Source: Patagioenas fasciata (Eukaryota; Chordata; Aves; Columbiformes; Columbidae). From it: 64,000 bases of DNA. The stretch spans positions 17,216,867-17,280,866 of the forward strand of contig NC_092525.1 in NCBI RefSeq assembly GCF_037038585.1, given 5' to 3'. Below, one piece after another: positions 15,676 through 30,246 of the stretch (its first letter is position 1; each line of letters starts with the position of its first letter). A program made the position numbers and the translations under genes. The notes under the pieces are model-generated. The model did not search any database and was not told the DNA's origin. It saw nothing but the letters and a program-made list of their open reading frames with translations.

Positions 15676-18600
15676 GCAGGAGGGAGCCAGGGCAGAGGGC
15701 TTGGGGGGGCTGCCCAGGGCTGGGCTGGACAGTCCATCCTCATCACCCCTCTCAGCTTGCAGCTAAGCTGCCTTTGTGCTCCCAAAACCTTGGCTTAACC
15801 ATCATTTACGCCTTTTCTTGTATCTTGGCCCATTACATCACTTCTCCACTGCTCGCTGGTTATTTGCTCTCTCTATCACCTCCCCCTGGGGGGGCTCAGA
15901 GAAACCAGCAGATCTCCCTCAGCAGAGCCACGAATCCTGAGCCCAATTCATTCATGCACAGCAGGATGGCTGGGAATTAATGGGAGGGGGAATGCTGTGA
16001 ATTCCCGCGCGTTCCTGCTTTGCCGGTGGCAGGAATGCTGCCAGGTGGACGTGGATGCCAGGGATGGACCGGCCCCAACCCAGAGCTCCAGTGCCAGCTC
16101 CCTCTGCCAGGGTAGACGCAGGAGGACCCCAAGTTCAAGCACATCTCACTCTTCCAGCTCTCAAGCTGGTTTTAGCAGTTACCAAATTCTCTAGGACAAA
16201 AATTAGAATGGAGGTATTTTTGAATGTTACGCCAGAGCATCACAGAAACTGGGGACGGGAGAATTAGTTGACAGCTCATCTTCTTGCCACTTCAGAGTTC
16301 TCTTTCTGATCTTAAATCTCCTAAATGAGGTTTCTCTGATGTAACAGAGGAGCTATTCTTAAGGAGCTTTGTACAGAGAATTTTGTTTTCTCTGGGGTGT
16401 CATCACTCAGTTACAGCTTATTGTTGTAGCTCTCCACAGTGGTAAAATACTCACTGATAGCTCTGAATTTTTCCTTTTTTTCCCCACAGAATCCCGCTGT
16501 ATCTATTGACCACCTTCTGTTCTCCGGCCCCCCAGCACTGTCAGTCCGTACTGTTGAATAGCTGTGATCACCCGCAGGAGTCACAGGGTGGGAGCCCGTG
16601 GTGTTTATTGTAGAATGTTTATCAGAAGAGCACTCCACTGCATTGCAAACACCAAACCAATGCCAGAAACACTGTGATAAATGAACGTTAGACCAGCACA
16701 GCACGAAGCAGAGGCACAGACCAGGAAACCAGGTGCTCGTTAGGTCTGTGGTGTGATTGGAAACGTGTCCCTCCATGTTTCCTTCATCAGACAGTGATCC
16801 CTTGTAATCCCCCCATTGCAGGCAGAGCCTGTGGCTGCCCAGCACAGCCGTTTTCTGTGCAATAATGATAGTCTGGGAAACATGGTCAGGAAGGGGAAAA
16901 AATTGAAAACTGCTACTTTTAAGACAATTGAAGTTTAAGGGCCAGCCTGTGGCAAGACTAAGCAGAAATGCGGCAAAAACAAATGTGCTATGTGTTACGA
17001 ATATGAGAATAAATATATTTTTAATATAATTTATAATACTATTAATTAACTCTGTGAGTACATATGATTTTAAGTAGTAGCGTACTCACGTTCAAAGTCT
17101 TTATTTAGAAATCTGGGATTTGAAGGTTGGTTTACATCTTAACATATAAAATTCTGAAAATCGTAGTTCCCTTTCATTGATGTTTGCCATTCTGCAACTA
17201 TTTTTTCTTTCTTTCTTCGTTGTGAAAGGCCATTTCAGGCCCAGCTCAGCCCCTGTCTTTGCAGAACAGGGCATCTACCGCTGGGCCATGCAGGCAGTTG
17301 TGTCAGGGTGACACAAGGCTGGGGACAAGCTGGTGGGGATGGGGAAGGGGCTGTTGTACCTTAAGCCAGTGCTGCCACTGAAAACTCCCACGAAATGCAG
17401 CCGGGGCAAGGGAAGTGGAAAAATGAGCATGGGGATGAAAATGAATGACACAGGGGGAAGAAATCCTTAAATCAGCATTGCCACTGGAAAAATCATGACT
17501 TTATGCATTTCTACTGCATCCTCAGTGTCCTCAGGCTCCTGAATTTTGGATGTGAAGAGCTGAACAGGCCTATTTGCTATTCAGTACCTTTATGTGCTTT
17601 TCTGTGATTCTCGGTATAGATATATCTTGTACATGCATATGTAAAAATCTGTTATTTTAGTTACTGCTTTCCTTTCCAACCTAAAGCTTGTATTCCTACT
17701 AGTGAAGACTTGCTGGAGACTAAGCAGGCATTGTTTAAAGACTTCCCGTCTGGCTCCGCTGGGATACTCCAATCTGTATTGCTAAAGAGAAAAAAAAAAT
17801 GATTAATCATTCTTGGTGGGTTTATTTTAGAATACTTGATTCTGACAGCAAAGGCAATTTGTGTGGCTTAACTGTGATGCAGACACTTTCCTCCTGTTGT
17901 TTGAGTCATACTCGCTTATTTTATCCAGGTTTAACTCTCTGAAAGGTCAATCTTAGTTTAGTAATTGGGGTTTTGGGGGTTTGGTGGGAACAACCTAGTT
18001 CCAAATAATTAACCTGGACAGCGTGTCATTCAAGGAAGAAGAAAATAACTCCCCCATTTCTCTCTTTTCCTCTTAGATCCCTGCAGTTCCCAAGCCCGAG
18101 GGTCTCGATGCCCCCTGCCCAGCTGCTTCCCCTTCCCGAGAGACAGGGGACAAGCAGGACGTGTCTGAACTCCTTCTCCGCAGGAGAGCTGAGCTGGGGG
18201 TAATAATTTACTGCAGATACAGACCGACAATAAATTCGTACGCCCCCAAGAGTCTGGAAGGCACAGAGGAGGAGCAGTGACTCAGTTCTGAGTCATAGAG
18301 CCTCCCCGGGTTTATCCTGGATGATGTACTGCGCGCACCACTCCTTCATCTGGGCTGTCTCGAAAGGACAACCGAGCCCTCCACAGCCCTGAATATAATT
18401 GTGGAAAAATAAATGTTAGCTAGGAGCAATCATTCCTTGGCAGCAGCAGACATTACGATGTTTTGTAAGATATTCCCTGTATCAGGTCAGTATTTTGATA
18501 AGAAATGGTGAAAAACAAACGCAGGGCGGGTTGGTTTGGCTGCTCGGTCAGTCTGCAGTCAGGAGGTGTCAGGTCACCCCTTGGCAGGAGTTATGGGATC

Positions 18601-19199
18601 TGCTTTGGGAGGGTATCGGGGATCAGCCAGAGATCCCAGCACTGTTCCAGCCATGGGCAGCCATGCAGCAGCGGAGACCATGCTTATTGCGCTTTTTCTT
18701 TCTCCTCCATTTCTTCTAAAGGTTCTTTCCGCGTTGTTTGATGCCTGGAGCTGTGCGGATCTCCTGCCCGCCATGGCTGTGCTCGGGCCTGCCCTTCTCC
18801 TCGGCACCAGCTTCTCACGGCCAGGGAGGACGGAGACTTCAGGCCTCTGGCACAAACAAGGCGTCTCGTAATCCAAACCATCTGGGTCTGCATGGGTCCT
18901 TTTGAATTGGGTGGAAACCACCACTGGAGGATACCAGTGGTACCAGAAGCTTTCTCGGTCAAATAAAGCTCATGTGAGGGATTTGAACAGTCTTGCACTC
19001 AGTCATGGGATGTACGAGGTGATGGGAGGAGAGGTATCCAGAAAACCTTGCAGTTTTCTGTGGCTCCAGTGTAACAACAGCATACAGCATATAGGAATCG
19101 TAAAGCTACTTCAAAGTCATGATCCCTGTTTTTTGCCAAAGTACAAGAACAGAGGGGCTGAAAATCTGTAGCTTAGATTTCAACAAAATCTGTTCTGAT
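15676..19199. other. Intergenic, no gene seen
   Basis: There is no supported gene. The minus-strand ORF at 16411-16845 (144 codons) has no recognisable domain and no splice context, and I treat it as chance. The rest is unremarkable single-copy-looking sequence. Confidence 0.5.
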
Positions 19200-19306
19200 G
19201 CGGGAGCAGTTCTCCTGTGTAACCTCATCTGGGTGTTCCTGCTCCGGCGGAGGGATTGGACTGGATGAGGTCCCTTCCACGCCCTGACATTCTGTGATTC
19301 TGTGAT
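19200..19306 (+). mobile_element. CR1 LINE 3'-end fragment, forward orientation
   Basis: The segment holds the block GGATTGGACTGGATGAGG, then GTCCCTTCCACGCCCTGA, and ends with two ATTCTGTG-type tail octamers. This is the sense orientation of an avian CR1 3' end. It is a different, more diverged subfamily from the copies at 21 kb and 57 kb. Confidence 0.88.
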
Positions 19307-21344
19307 AATTCCTCATAACCTTGTCAAGACAGCTTGCAGCATGTTCCCATCCCAAGCTGTGGCTGCTTTTGTCTCACCAAGCACACAAATCAAGATTTGA
19401 ACCCCTGTTTATAAAGTATTTTGGTTGAGGGCATTTTAATCTCCTTGCAGTGCTGAGTACTCCCAGTTGGCGGAATAGCTGTGCCAGTTGGACTGTGGAC
19501 TGTTTGTTGTTAATTTTCACGGATTTTTCTTTTTACGGATCGCAGGTATACAAAGACTTTGTGTGTGAGCTGATGAGCAATCTCAAAGGAGGAGGTTTTA
19601 TTCCCTCTTTTTTCTACCTTTCCTTTAGTCCAAGCCTTATGGTTCTGCTTCCACCCTATTATTCAAAGTGTAGCACTCATTAGACCTTTTGGTGAGCTGA
19701 TTTAACTCCCCATCTGGCAAGAAACTATTAGCTTTGCGAGATAAGAAGTGTGTTTTCTGCTTGGTGAGCAGCTGGAGGGGCCCAACAAGCAGCAGAGCCA
19801 GCACATGATGAGCCTCAGGAATGCGCGGCTGTGAGGAGCAGGAACGGTTCCTCCTCCGGTAGGAGCACAGAGCTGTCTCCTGTAACTTCACCCTGAACCT
19901 CCCACCATGTTCCAAATTTGAACAGTCAACAGGTTCAGCAGTCTCCAGGACAGTGGTGCAGGGTGAGAGGAACAGCGAGATAAAAACAACCACCGATGGT
20001 GCAAATGGGCTGCGAGAGTTCTTATTTCTCCTTGTCTGTCTAACTAGACCTCCTTTGGATTATTATGCCTATTTCACTGCGCAAGCTTTGTGAATCATGT
20101 ATCTTAAGTATGCTAAATGTCAGATATTTTGGCAGGGGTCCACCTTAATGACAGTTTTGCTTTAAATATCATGAGTGTCCACTGCAAAAAATTAATTTTC
20201 CTTCTTCCTGCTGACTGAGACAGGTATTGATGACGGTTTCAGAAGATGAAGCCTTCAGTTGCTAAATGGTCATAACCATTAAAAATGCATGTAAAGAAAT
20301 GAATTACCCTTATTCCGGTTTCTTTTGCACACATCAAATGTGGTATACAATGAGATGCTGGGGTTAAAGATCAGTGCTAAGTTTGATCTGAGAAAATCTA
20401 ATGAACTGACACCCCGCTGAACCATACAATACACCAGTACTGAATATACCTGGACAGAAATGCAAAATTCATTAGAAACATCATTGCACAAGAAGGAATA
20501 TTTATTTCTGTGACTTTCCTATCTTTCTATTGTCTGGAGTCCCGTTTCATAAGCAATTCTTGCTTCCAGCTGTGTGAGCAGCAGTCCTTATTGCGCATTC
20601 GTGGGCATTTCTGATCAGCCTGATGCCCTGAGGCAGTAACATGCTCTCAGAAAAAAAAAAAAATACAAGGACATTACACTCTAATATATAAACATTATTT
20701 TATTAAGCACTGTTTAGGAAACTTGGCTACTGTTTTTAAAAATAACTGAATCCAAAATAAGTTGCTATACCTATAAAAATGGCAGTTTCAGACAGACCTC
20801 CAGATTATTCACAACATTAGACTCATGGTCAATATCTGTGAGAAAGTGTTGCTAGAAACAGTCGATGCCACGGTTAATGTGCATGGCATCTGCTTCCTGC
20901 TAGCTCCGGACAGTCATGCCACAGCCATTCTGCGAAGTTTCTACTGGATTTTAAACACAAGTACATATCGAAGAATCAAAGCCACTCGACACAAGGGAGA
21001 AAAAAAAATCCTGCACATTCTTAGATTTACAGCAGTGTCGTGTCCTCACTGAAGGGTACTGAGCCTCAACTCTGCCTTTGCCTTACAAGGTGATATTTTC
21101 ATTCCAAGAAAACTCACATCTGTGCAGCTATAAATGAGCAGATCAGAAACAGGAGGGAAGCTTTGCCTGCATATGTGTTCCGTAGGACATGGGGGGTTAT
21201 TGTAAATCAACAAACTGGTCCTCCAGACACAAATCTCTCCTTGAACTCAACCACGGGGTTTGTAGCTGGCTCTGACGGTGCGGGCCAGCCCTGGCCACAG
21301 CTCAGTTGATGTCCTATATCGTATGAAAGGACCAGGCATAAAAC

Positions 21345-21520
21345 ACTGGCCCAGGTTCCCAGAGAGGTGGTGGATGAACCATCCCTGGAGACATCCCAGG
21401 CCAGGCTGGATGGGGCTCTGAGCAACCTGAGCTGGTGAAGATGTCCCTGCTCATGGCAGGGGTGGCACTGGGGGAGCTGGGAAGGTCCCTTCAACCCAAA
21501 CTGTTCTATGATTCTCTGAT
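21345..21520 (+). mobile_element. CR1 LINE 3' end, forward orientation (GGTGGCACTGGGGGAGCTGG subfamily)
   Basis: It runs from CCCAGGTTCCCAGAGAGG through GACATCCCAGGCCAGGCTGG to CAACCCAAACTG and the tail TTCTATGATTCTCTGAT. It is very similar to the copies at 46.0, 57.3 and 59.0 kb, which suggests fairly recent activity of this subfamily. Confidence 0.93.
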
Positions 21521-24500
21521 AAAACAGGTTTGGAAGCCCAGCTCCACCTAAGGGGCTTTGAGATGGGTAAGTGCCAGAGGCAAAAGACACTTTTCAGGAA
21601 GCAGAAGCAGAGGATTTCACAGTAGCTTTCCATGTCTGAAATCAGCTGTACAAAGTGACCAGGACAAGAGAGACCTGGGACAGTGTGGCCAAGCTGGTGT
21701 GCAGGGCGGCTCTGCTGCCATTGCCCATTGCCTGTGCTAACAGCGAGCGATTACACAGCCCTCCTGCTTTCCTTGTGCCATAACATGATACCAGTAAAAC
21801 TATTTGTGTAACCATGCTGTGAATTAGGTTAGAAGCACTAAATAACTCACACCCACCACCCCCCTGTTTATTTTTAACACGGATGAATTCCTCATCCAGT
21901 TGAACCCGCGAAAATGCTTGTAGAAAAATTTGCACACCCTCTCAATGAACCAGGTGGGAAATCAATCCAGCAAAACAAAAATCTACATCCTCATTCCAAC
22001 AAGAAAATTATCTCCCAGCCAGACCAGCTCCTCAGCCTGTGCCATGCAGAGACAGGACAAGGCGCCCGTGTGAGTTAACACCTTAAGCCACCCGGCCTCT
22101 GAATGTGAGATGCTGTGGCTACACCTGGAAACAATTTCCTCTCCACCTCTTTCTCTCTCTGCAGCATGTCTTTGTGCTTGGCTTCACCAGGATGGAGTGG
22201 GGCTAATCCATGTGCCCAGGGCTGGGGCGAGGAGACGCTGCTGAGCTGATGCTGCTGCCAACAGAAACCTCTGGAGCTGAGTAATGCGGTAAAATGCTTT
22301 CTATCTGCCTGTGCAGTGTCTTTTGCTTTTCTCTGAATATTTCTGCCTTTGCAAAATACATAAACATTTCAACAGTGGTCTCTCTAGCCCTTATTTCCAG
22401 CACTTGGTGTGGAGTTGCAGTGTCCTAAACCTCCTTTGCTATGGCTGATTTACACTGCGTGAGCTCCCAACTCACAGAACCAGTGGCACGTGGCCCCATA
22501 ATGCGAGAAACAAACCAAAAGAAGTGATGGGAAGTGGTGACAGGGATGGCTGCGCCAAAGTTCACATCTCCTTGTTTCTATTTTTCCTTCTTTTTTCTCC
22601 TTCTTCCTTTTCTACAATAGTTAACAGAAGAATTTGAGGTTTAAAAGGTGCCTGTTGCTGAACTTTTCAAAAGTAACAAAAATGCAGAAGTTTGGAGAGT
22701 TAATGTTAAATCTAAATTTAGCTGGGGCATTACAGATTGGTCTTTCACCTACTATTAATAATTTACACATTTTGTGCATCTTCTCGTCTTAAAATTCTGA
22801 ACTGCCGACTGATGTACACTTGCAAATACCCATCACGTAAGAATTTTCCCAGTTAGGATGAGTAATTGAGTAATCAATATTGTGTGGCAGCCAGGAGATA
22901 AAATTCCTGAGTCCCAGTTTCTTCTTTTACTTTCTGCAAAAAGCCTTCCTTTCATATTTTTAGAGCTTAGAGGATGCCATGTACGTAGCAAGATACCTCT
23001 AAATAGCACGCTCTCCAAAAAGTTTGCTGTTTTCTTAATGTTCATTAATATTTTAGGAGCTCGTGCTAAGAGATTTCAGTGCATTCCAGGACAATGATTT
23101 CAAGTTTCTGTTTTGCCTTAAGAGGAAACGTGGTTTACCGTGACACATTCTACATGGTTTGCATTATTCTTTTAGACAGAGTTTGTTACTGTTACAGAAT
23201 CAGATGTCCTGAATATATACTACCTTTTTGTTTGGTTGGTTTTGGTAAATAGTATATGTTCTTACAACTTTCTTCCTGTTTTTCCATTCCTGTCATCTGT
23301 CCCTGACAAAAGAAGGGCATCATTTTTGCTGTTGTGAGAGAAGAGGTCTCTCTAGAAATTAATGGATTCTGTTAAATCATGAGCAACACCAGAGTTAAGT
23401 AATAAAGTTTACTTTTTTCACCCTTTCGTCTCATTGCTTTCCATTGCTTGAACTGGTGAATACACTTTGACACAATTTTACAGTGGCAGCAGTGCACAAG
23501 ATGTTAACCAAGTTAGTATTTTCCAGCTGAAATGTCTGTGATTCTATTGTAAAATAATTACAGTGATGTGTATGAGCATAACTTATAGTATTTGGGAAAT
23601 AGTTGCTTAACTGCAGTACAAGATACATTTAAATATTTTAATGTATCATTTCATTAGTAACCTGCTTCCTTTGCTTATATTGATGCGTTTTTAATATACC
23701 ATAAGACCTCTTTAAAAATATTCTGTTTAAGAAATACATTTGTTCCCTACAAGGTATATGTTCTCAGAAAACTGAATGAGCACTTAAATAACGTACAAAA
23801 TCCATGTCAGGGTTCATGATCCGTGCTTAATACCAGTTACTCTTAATTTAAAGAAAAGCCTGATAGCAAACTAAGGAAATTATTCTAATTTTAAAAAAAT
23901 TAAAAGTGAGAAAAGCCGGTATTACACAGTATCTGGGTCATTCCTTAATGTAGCGAGAGCAGAGAACTCGCAGAACGGCGAGAGACAAGCACCAGCTAAT
24001 CTCTTTATCGCAGTGGAACATGAACTTGCCTTGCAGCTGCTTTAGGTGGGTTTGCACAGAAATGCAGAGCAGAGATGCCGTCACTCTGCCAGCTCTGCAT
24101 TTGGGAGCAGAAAGGCACAGGGTGACTAATAAACCAAGTTGCTGGACGCGAATGTGAATCACTGCATTAAGATTAGAGATGAGAGATTATTTTCCCCTCT
24201 TTCATTCACTATTTCGGACTCTGAGCAAAGTGAGGATGGCAAGATTCAGTAATACGAAGTCATTTGACTGCGTTAAATGCTTTTGTGACTTGGCTCATTT
24301 AAATAATGCTGGAATAGCCAGTGACACAGGGACAGCAATTTACTGCTCCAGCTCCAAGGCACGTCCCTGCCCAGGGACATGGAGCTGTAACTCTTCATTA
24401 TGGGTGGATTAATCTGTGACAACGGAAGCAGATACTACCACCAACTGCCCTCTTCTGCCATGGATCACCTCCTCGCAGGTCTGGGATGTGTGTGTGCTCC

Positions 24501-25889
24501 TTGGCCAGCTCCATTGACAGCCCAGTATAGTGGTATAACTGGAAACCAGTGCCAGCTCACACCAGTCTGCTGGGTTGGGAACTGGGATGGTTGAGGAGCA
24601 GAAGGTTCCCTGACGAGGATGTGTATCCACAGCTCCCACCTCTGATCATCTGCTCTTGGAACAAAAAAAATTTTAAAAGGTGGAAAATAAGATTAACAAG
24701 AAAACCACTCTTCTTTCTAAGTTTTTTTCCCTGTATAATACACACACTTTTATTTAAGAGGACAATAAAACCTCTCTCGCTAACTCTAATTCAGTCCCTA
24801 GTCTGTGGGGCAGCTTGCCTTGATTACATCGTACTAAATTACTCATCTTGAATATATGCTTCTCTTTAATTTCTCTGCCAAGAGTAAAAATATGATATTA
24901 TTTGGCAAGAGGGATGTGCATCTAAAATGTCAAATTACAGCTCATAACTATTACGGGATAGTTTTGGCAATAGCCCTTTGTGATTGTTCCAAAACAGATG
25001 TCTCTTTCTAGGAGATACTTAAAACTAATACATGCTTTATGTTTGGTTTTAGCTGATATTTTGAGAATGTCTCACAAGGACACTAACTGGGTCATATATT
25101 GCATTAGTTTAACTTTATATTTCTAATTTCTCAAGACTTCCGAGTCTTCAAATTGCATTAACTGATAATTCAGCATGTACATGTAGTGCAAACACTGAGA
25201 ATTACAGATTCTTTTTTACAATAACCAATATAACCAAACCATGAGACTGCATGTTATTTAAGATAAAAGAAGAATAAAATGATAAAGCTAGTTAATATTT
25301 GTCAACTTTTTCATCTCATGTTACAAGACTGTCACTACTGGAACTTGATTAAATCTCTCATGCCTCTGCCATCTGAATTAACTAACATCAGCTTTTACAA
25401 AAATTGAATTAAAGGGTGTTGCTTGGTGTTCTGGTGCTGAAGCAGCTGCCACCATGACAAACGCTTAGCCCATGTGCATTCGTTCCTTTCTCATGGGACT
25501 ATGAAAAATGGCTTGGGTTTAAATTTAGCTGCATCTGCTAATTTGGTCTCCAGTGGATTTGATCATGGGAATGTGAAGGCTCAACAGAGAAAAGGTAAGA
25601 GGCTGTCAGAAAGCCCTCTGGAATTCATTCTTTGTGTTCTGAACACTGGTAGGAACGATTGAACCATGAAGATTTTACTATAAACAATTGTACAATTCAG
25701 CTAGTGGAAGGAATTTATTTTTGCTAACCTTATTGTCCTAAGATAGCATAATGGACATGATTTTTAATATTAAAGTGCCCAAATCTATTAGTAATACAAC
25801 TTCCTTCGCTTGCTTTTGCAGAGGTGACAAGCCCGTGGAGATGCAGTCTCCAGGAAGAACGAATGGCTGAAGCCATCCCAGCTCTGGGG
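21521..25889. other. Intergenic, no gene seen
   Basis: There is no supported gene, RNA or recent transposon. The sequence is AT-rich from about 22.6 to 25.8 kb with only short ORFs on either strand. Confidence 0.55.
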
Positions 25890-26366
25890 CCTCAACGGAA
25901 GAACACGGACCTGCTGGAGGGGGACCAGAGGAGCCACAGAAATGATCCGAGGCTGGAACAGCTCTGCTGGGAGGACAGGCTGAGAGAGTTGGGGTGTTCA
26001 GCTGGAGAAGAGAAGCTCCGGGGAGACCTTATTGTGGCCTTTCTGTATCAAAAGGGGACTTACAAAAAAAGCCAGAGAGGGTCTTTTTACAAGGGCATGT
26101 AGTAATAGGACAAGGGGCAATGGCTTTAAACAGATAGAGGGGAGATTTAGATTAGATGTAAGGAAGAAATTCTTCCCCATGAGGGTGGTGAGATCCTGAT
26201 CAGGGTGCCCAGGGAAGCGGTAGAGGCTCCATCCCTGGAGACATCCCAGGCCAGGCTGGACAGGGCTCTGAGCAACGTGAGCTGGTGAAGATGCCCCTGC
26301 TCATGGCAGGGGTGGCACTGGGGGAGCTGGGGAGGTCCCTCCAACCCAAACTGTGTAATTCTGTGT
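25890..26366 (+). mobile_element. CR1 LINE 3' portion, forward orientation, about 480 bp
   Basis: A longer CR1 tail. It contains the segment around ATGATCCGAGGCTGGAACAG, then GACAGGCTGAGAGAGTTGGG, then AAGAAATTCTTCCCCATGAG, then the GACATCCCAGGCCAGGCTGG block, and ends CAACCCAAACTGTGTAATTC. Relative to typical CR1 copies the middle (about 26040-26100) is diverged. The 5' boundary is approximate. Confidence 0.9.
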
Positions 26367-28749
26367 TTCACTGCTCCTTCATGTGGTACCTTCTTGGATA
26401 TGCAATTCCTTGGAGGTCTTTTACCCAACTGCACCATGTTTGAACTGGTATCAGCGGTATCCATCACTGGAGTGGATGAAAACGTAGACACATAGGTGGA
26501 GGAATGCCAGACTGAGATGTCTTTGTAAAGGAAAGCCAGGATATCATGGTAAATGCCGGAAGTGGCAAGTTTTGGATAGGGTTTGTAATGGAGGTTCAAC
26601 ACAAGGCAAGAAGCCCTATGAGAGGTGGAGTCACCATGGTAAAAGCCATTGCAGAAATTTGTTGTGAGATGGAAATTTCAGACTGAGGGATGGTCGAAGA
26701 GTCCTAAGAGAGAATAAAAGAGCAGAGCTCTGAGCTTGCATTTTCATGAGGATGGAGAAGAGGCAAGAACTGGCAAAATGGTCCTTGGGAAAGTTGTGAG
26801 AGGCTGAGCACAACTTTGGCTGATCATGTGTGATCACTGCACACTGATCACACAAACTTCCACTTGTCAAAAATATCAGGGGTGGCACTGGAATTGATAC
26901 AACAAATCTAGATCAGGTCAGCATGGTATATTGTGGATCAGCAAAATCTTCCGAGTGACCTGTGTGGCCTCTGAACTGTGGCTTTTTTGAGATGGATTTT
27001 GCAGGAGCAGGAGGTAGCCATGTGGGGGTGGGGGTGTTGAGAGTGTTTTTGATGAGAGAAATCTTTTGGGCCTCCAGATGATTACTCAATCAATCAAAAA
27101 ATGAAGGATACAAGTAGAGCTGTACTTACTGCCAGATGATCATTATCTTATGGAAGATGTTTGGATGAAAGAACTTGGAAATTTAGTGATAGACTGATGA
27201 TGAATCTGCTCTAGACTTGTTAGATATCCCATTGCAGAAACTTTTCCTCTTGATGATTGGATTAATGGTTGAAAGAGGCAGCTTGGCAGACACAAATAAA
27301 AGACTTTCCACACATTTGCTTTGGAGGGCTTGAGGCTTTTAGCCACATGGTGATTGTCAAGACTATAAATAAAATTCAAAAATCTAGTTTAAACAGTATT
27401 ATATGATCTTAATGCACTGTTACTGGCCCCTCCTTCAGGATATCACAAGTCTGCACTTTCAGTCTGATGAGCTGAAATGTGCTCACTGTCAAATTATCAG
27501 CTTGGTTTTGTCTCTGGTACTTAACGGAAGCCTTGATGCTCCTATTGAAGCTTCATCCTAATGCGAGGAAGGCTTTGTCATCTGATTGAAGCCACCAGGA
27601 GAGTTATCCGGGACTGTTGTCTCCATGTTCTCCAAATGCTGATCCACGCTCAATTAATTATGGATTTTTTTTGCCCTGTTCTTACCCAGACAAGCAGGAC
27701 TTGGTGAGGACAGGGAGGACAGAGGGACAGCTGAGTGGGGACAGTGGGTCTGAAGGAGCAGGTGTTTGGGTGTGTATCGTATAGGTGTTTGTGATCCTTG
27801 TGTGTTTTAAGGTGAAAATGTGGGTGGCTGGGTAATTCCCTTGTTAAGTGTGTGCTCCTTTCCTTTTCTTTCTTGCCATGTTGTCAGCAAAGAAATGATA
27901 TGAGGAGTCCATGAGTCCTGTAGAGATGGAGCTTTGGGTTGCACATGTAGAGCCTGAAGAACATGATGGGATCTCGGATCTAGCAGGCTGGGTGGCACTG
28001 AAGTAAAAGGCGTCATGCAGGAGAAAATAAAAATTAAGCCTAGCATGGAGTTCCCAGGTGTAGAAACAGTGGCAACGTTCAGCTTTCCTGGTTCCTAACA
28101 AGTGGATGAATGTTTAACCTTGAAATACAACGGGGCTTGGAAACCACTCAAAATATTTACATTGTAGAGTGAGGCTTGCTTAAGATGAAATGTTGCATGC
28201 CTGTCGATTTTCTTCCTAATCTAAATTGGCAATCCCAAGTCATAGATCTGTTTACTCACTCATCTCAACCCCCACGCTCTTTTTTTTGGGGTGTGCCGCA
28301 CCAAGTTTTGCATTTCAGTAGCTGTACGAGCCATCAAAAAGGCTTTTCTCACAAAGATTAAAATGTTCCCCACCATCTGGGCACTAGAAATAACATAAAA
28401 CGCCCTTTTCCTGTTCTGTGAGCAAATTTTCCATGTTATTAGTGTTTGTAAGAGAACAAAACCAGCAAGTTACCGATGAAAGCAGCAGGAGAACTGAGAG
28501 GGACGCAGTGCTTTCCAACACTTTTAATCGGCTTTTCCCCAAGCAGCAAACTACACGTTATTTATTACTGGGGGTAACTTTGTAATGCGTTAGGTAGTAA
28601 AGCAGCCCAGTACAAACAAGCGTTCAAAAGATTGTATCTGGTGGTGAATGACCAGGATTTAATCAGCTTTTTGTCCACTACTGTACTTTGTATTTTATAT
28701 ATGGGGTCAGAGTTTGCTGTTGTGCTGGTAGAAACAACCACGCTACTAA

Positions 28750-28975
28750 TATTAATATTAATACTAATATTAAAAAAAAACCAAACAAACACAAACAAAA
28801 ACAACAACAAACTTGCCTCTGTAAAGCAAAAATGAAGCAGCTCAATACTGGGCTTTTATGCAGCAACATAAGTCCAAATAATTGTGGTGAGGGTTTTGAT
28901 TTTTGGGTGGTTTTGTGTTTTGTTTGGTTTGGGGTTGGTTGGTTTGTTTGTTTTTGGGTGTTGTTGTTGTTTTAG
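28750..28975. repeat. A/C-rich tract and facing G/T-rich tract
   Basis: The interval 28750-28813 has ATT/AAT repeats followed by AAAC/AAC-type repeats. The interval 28885-28975 is made of GTTT/GTT-type repeats, roughly complementary to the first. About 70 bases of ordinary sequence lie between them. Confidence 0.85.
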
Positions 28976-30246
28976 CTTTCTAAAACTAGAAATTATTACT
29001 ATGATCTTGTCATTTGACTTCCTAATCCAGATCATAGATGTTCCACTGTCGAGCCTTTCTGCTGTATTTGTAGCAAATGTCCTTCTCTTACAGTTGCGTT
29101 TGGAAAATACCTCTAAATTGTAGCCTTTTTTTTTTTCCAAATATTTCTATTAACTGTCCAGCTGAAATGAGACAACAGAGTAGAAAAAACACTGAAACTT
29201 TCAGAGAGTTCCACCCCTGCGCAAACTGAGCAGCCAAAAGTTTCCGCAAGACTTTTGCAGTAACTTGTGGCACAGACACGCAGCCCCAGGAACGAGCAGG
29301 TTGTGGAAACCCTGCTGAGCACTCACCTACATCTCTAGGCAGCTAAACCCCTTTGAAAATCCGGGCTCAGAGCCCAACTCTGCAAAGGGTTCTCTGTGCA
29401 AAGCCTCCTCCGCCCGCCCGGGATCGCCTGACCGCAGGAGAGCGATTTAATAGCTGAGCCTTTCAAAACAGCCCAAAGCGGGCAGGAAAAAAATAATGGA
29501 ATAAGCAGTGAGTAGATGAGTTCTCAGATTATTGATTCTGGAGACTGTGCCGAGATAGAAATTGTGCTTTGTAAACAGCTGGAAAGGACAAGCAATGGCT
29601 GGAGATGTGTTTTCTGATATGCTCTGGGCCAGTTTCTCTCTCGTGTGATTTTGTGTGTGGTCAATTTCTGGCAAAAGAGAAGTCCCAATACTGTGGTATT
29701 TGCTCTATATGTGCTTTGGACATGTGTCAAAAGTCACATGTGATTATAATCTCTAAACTTTGCAGTATTAAAGATGTAGGAATGTGGTAGAGATGGAAAA
29801 TGTCTTACAAATGTGAGGTATTGTTTGCCATGTTTTTCTTATTTTACTTTTTTCACTTAAGATTTTTTTCTTATAGCAGGATCTTAGCTCTATCTCTCCG
29901 ATTTTTGTCCCAGAAATAAATTGCTTGTAACAAATGGGACATTTAATGAAAGATTGCACCACGTAGCTTTTGTAGAGTCACTAAGGTAGATTGGATCTAG
30001 TGGCTCCGAAGATGTTTAGTCATAGAAGTCCTTGCATTTGGATAACGGTGGGACCTTGAAGGGCAGCCTGGAAGTGTAAGACTCTCTCCTAGTCAGTGGT
30101 GATCACAGACTGTAATTCAACAGCTTGTGCCATTTCCAACAGAGAAAATACCAAAAATTGTCTCTCAGAATAAACATCAAGTGTTAGACAGGCATCCTAA
30201 AAATTAGGATTAGATATTTCAAAATAAGCTTTTTTTAATAGCAATT

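Noticed and set aside
16411-16845. 144-codon minus-strand ORF in the intergenic region
   Set aside because: No recognisable family, no upstream or downstream exon signals. Cysteine/tryptophan-rich composition looks random. A protein search would be needed to revive it.
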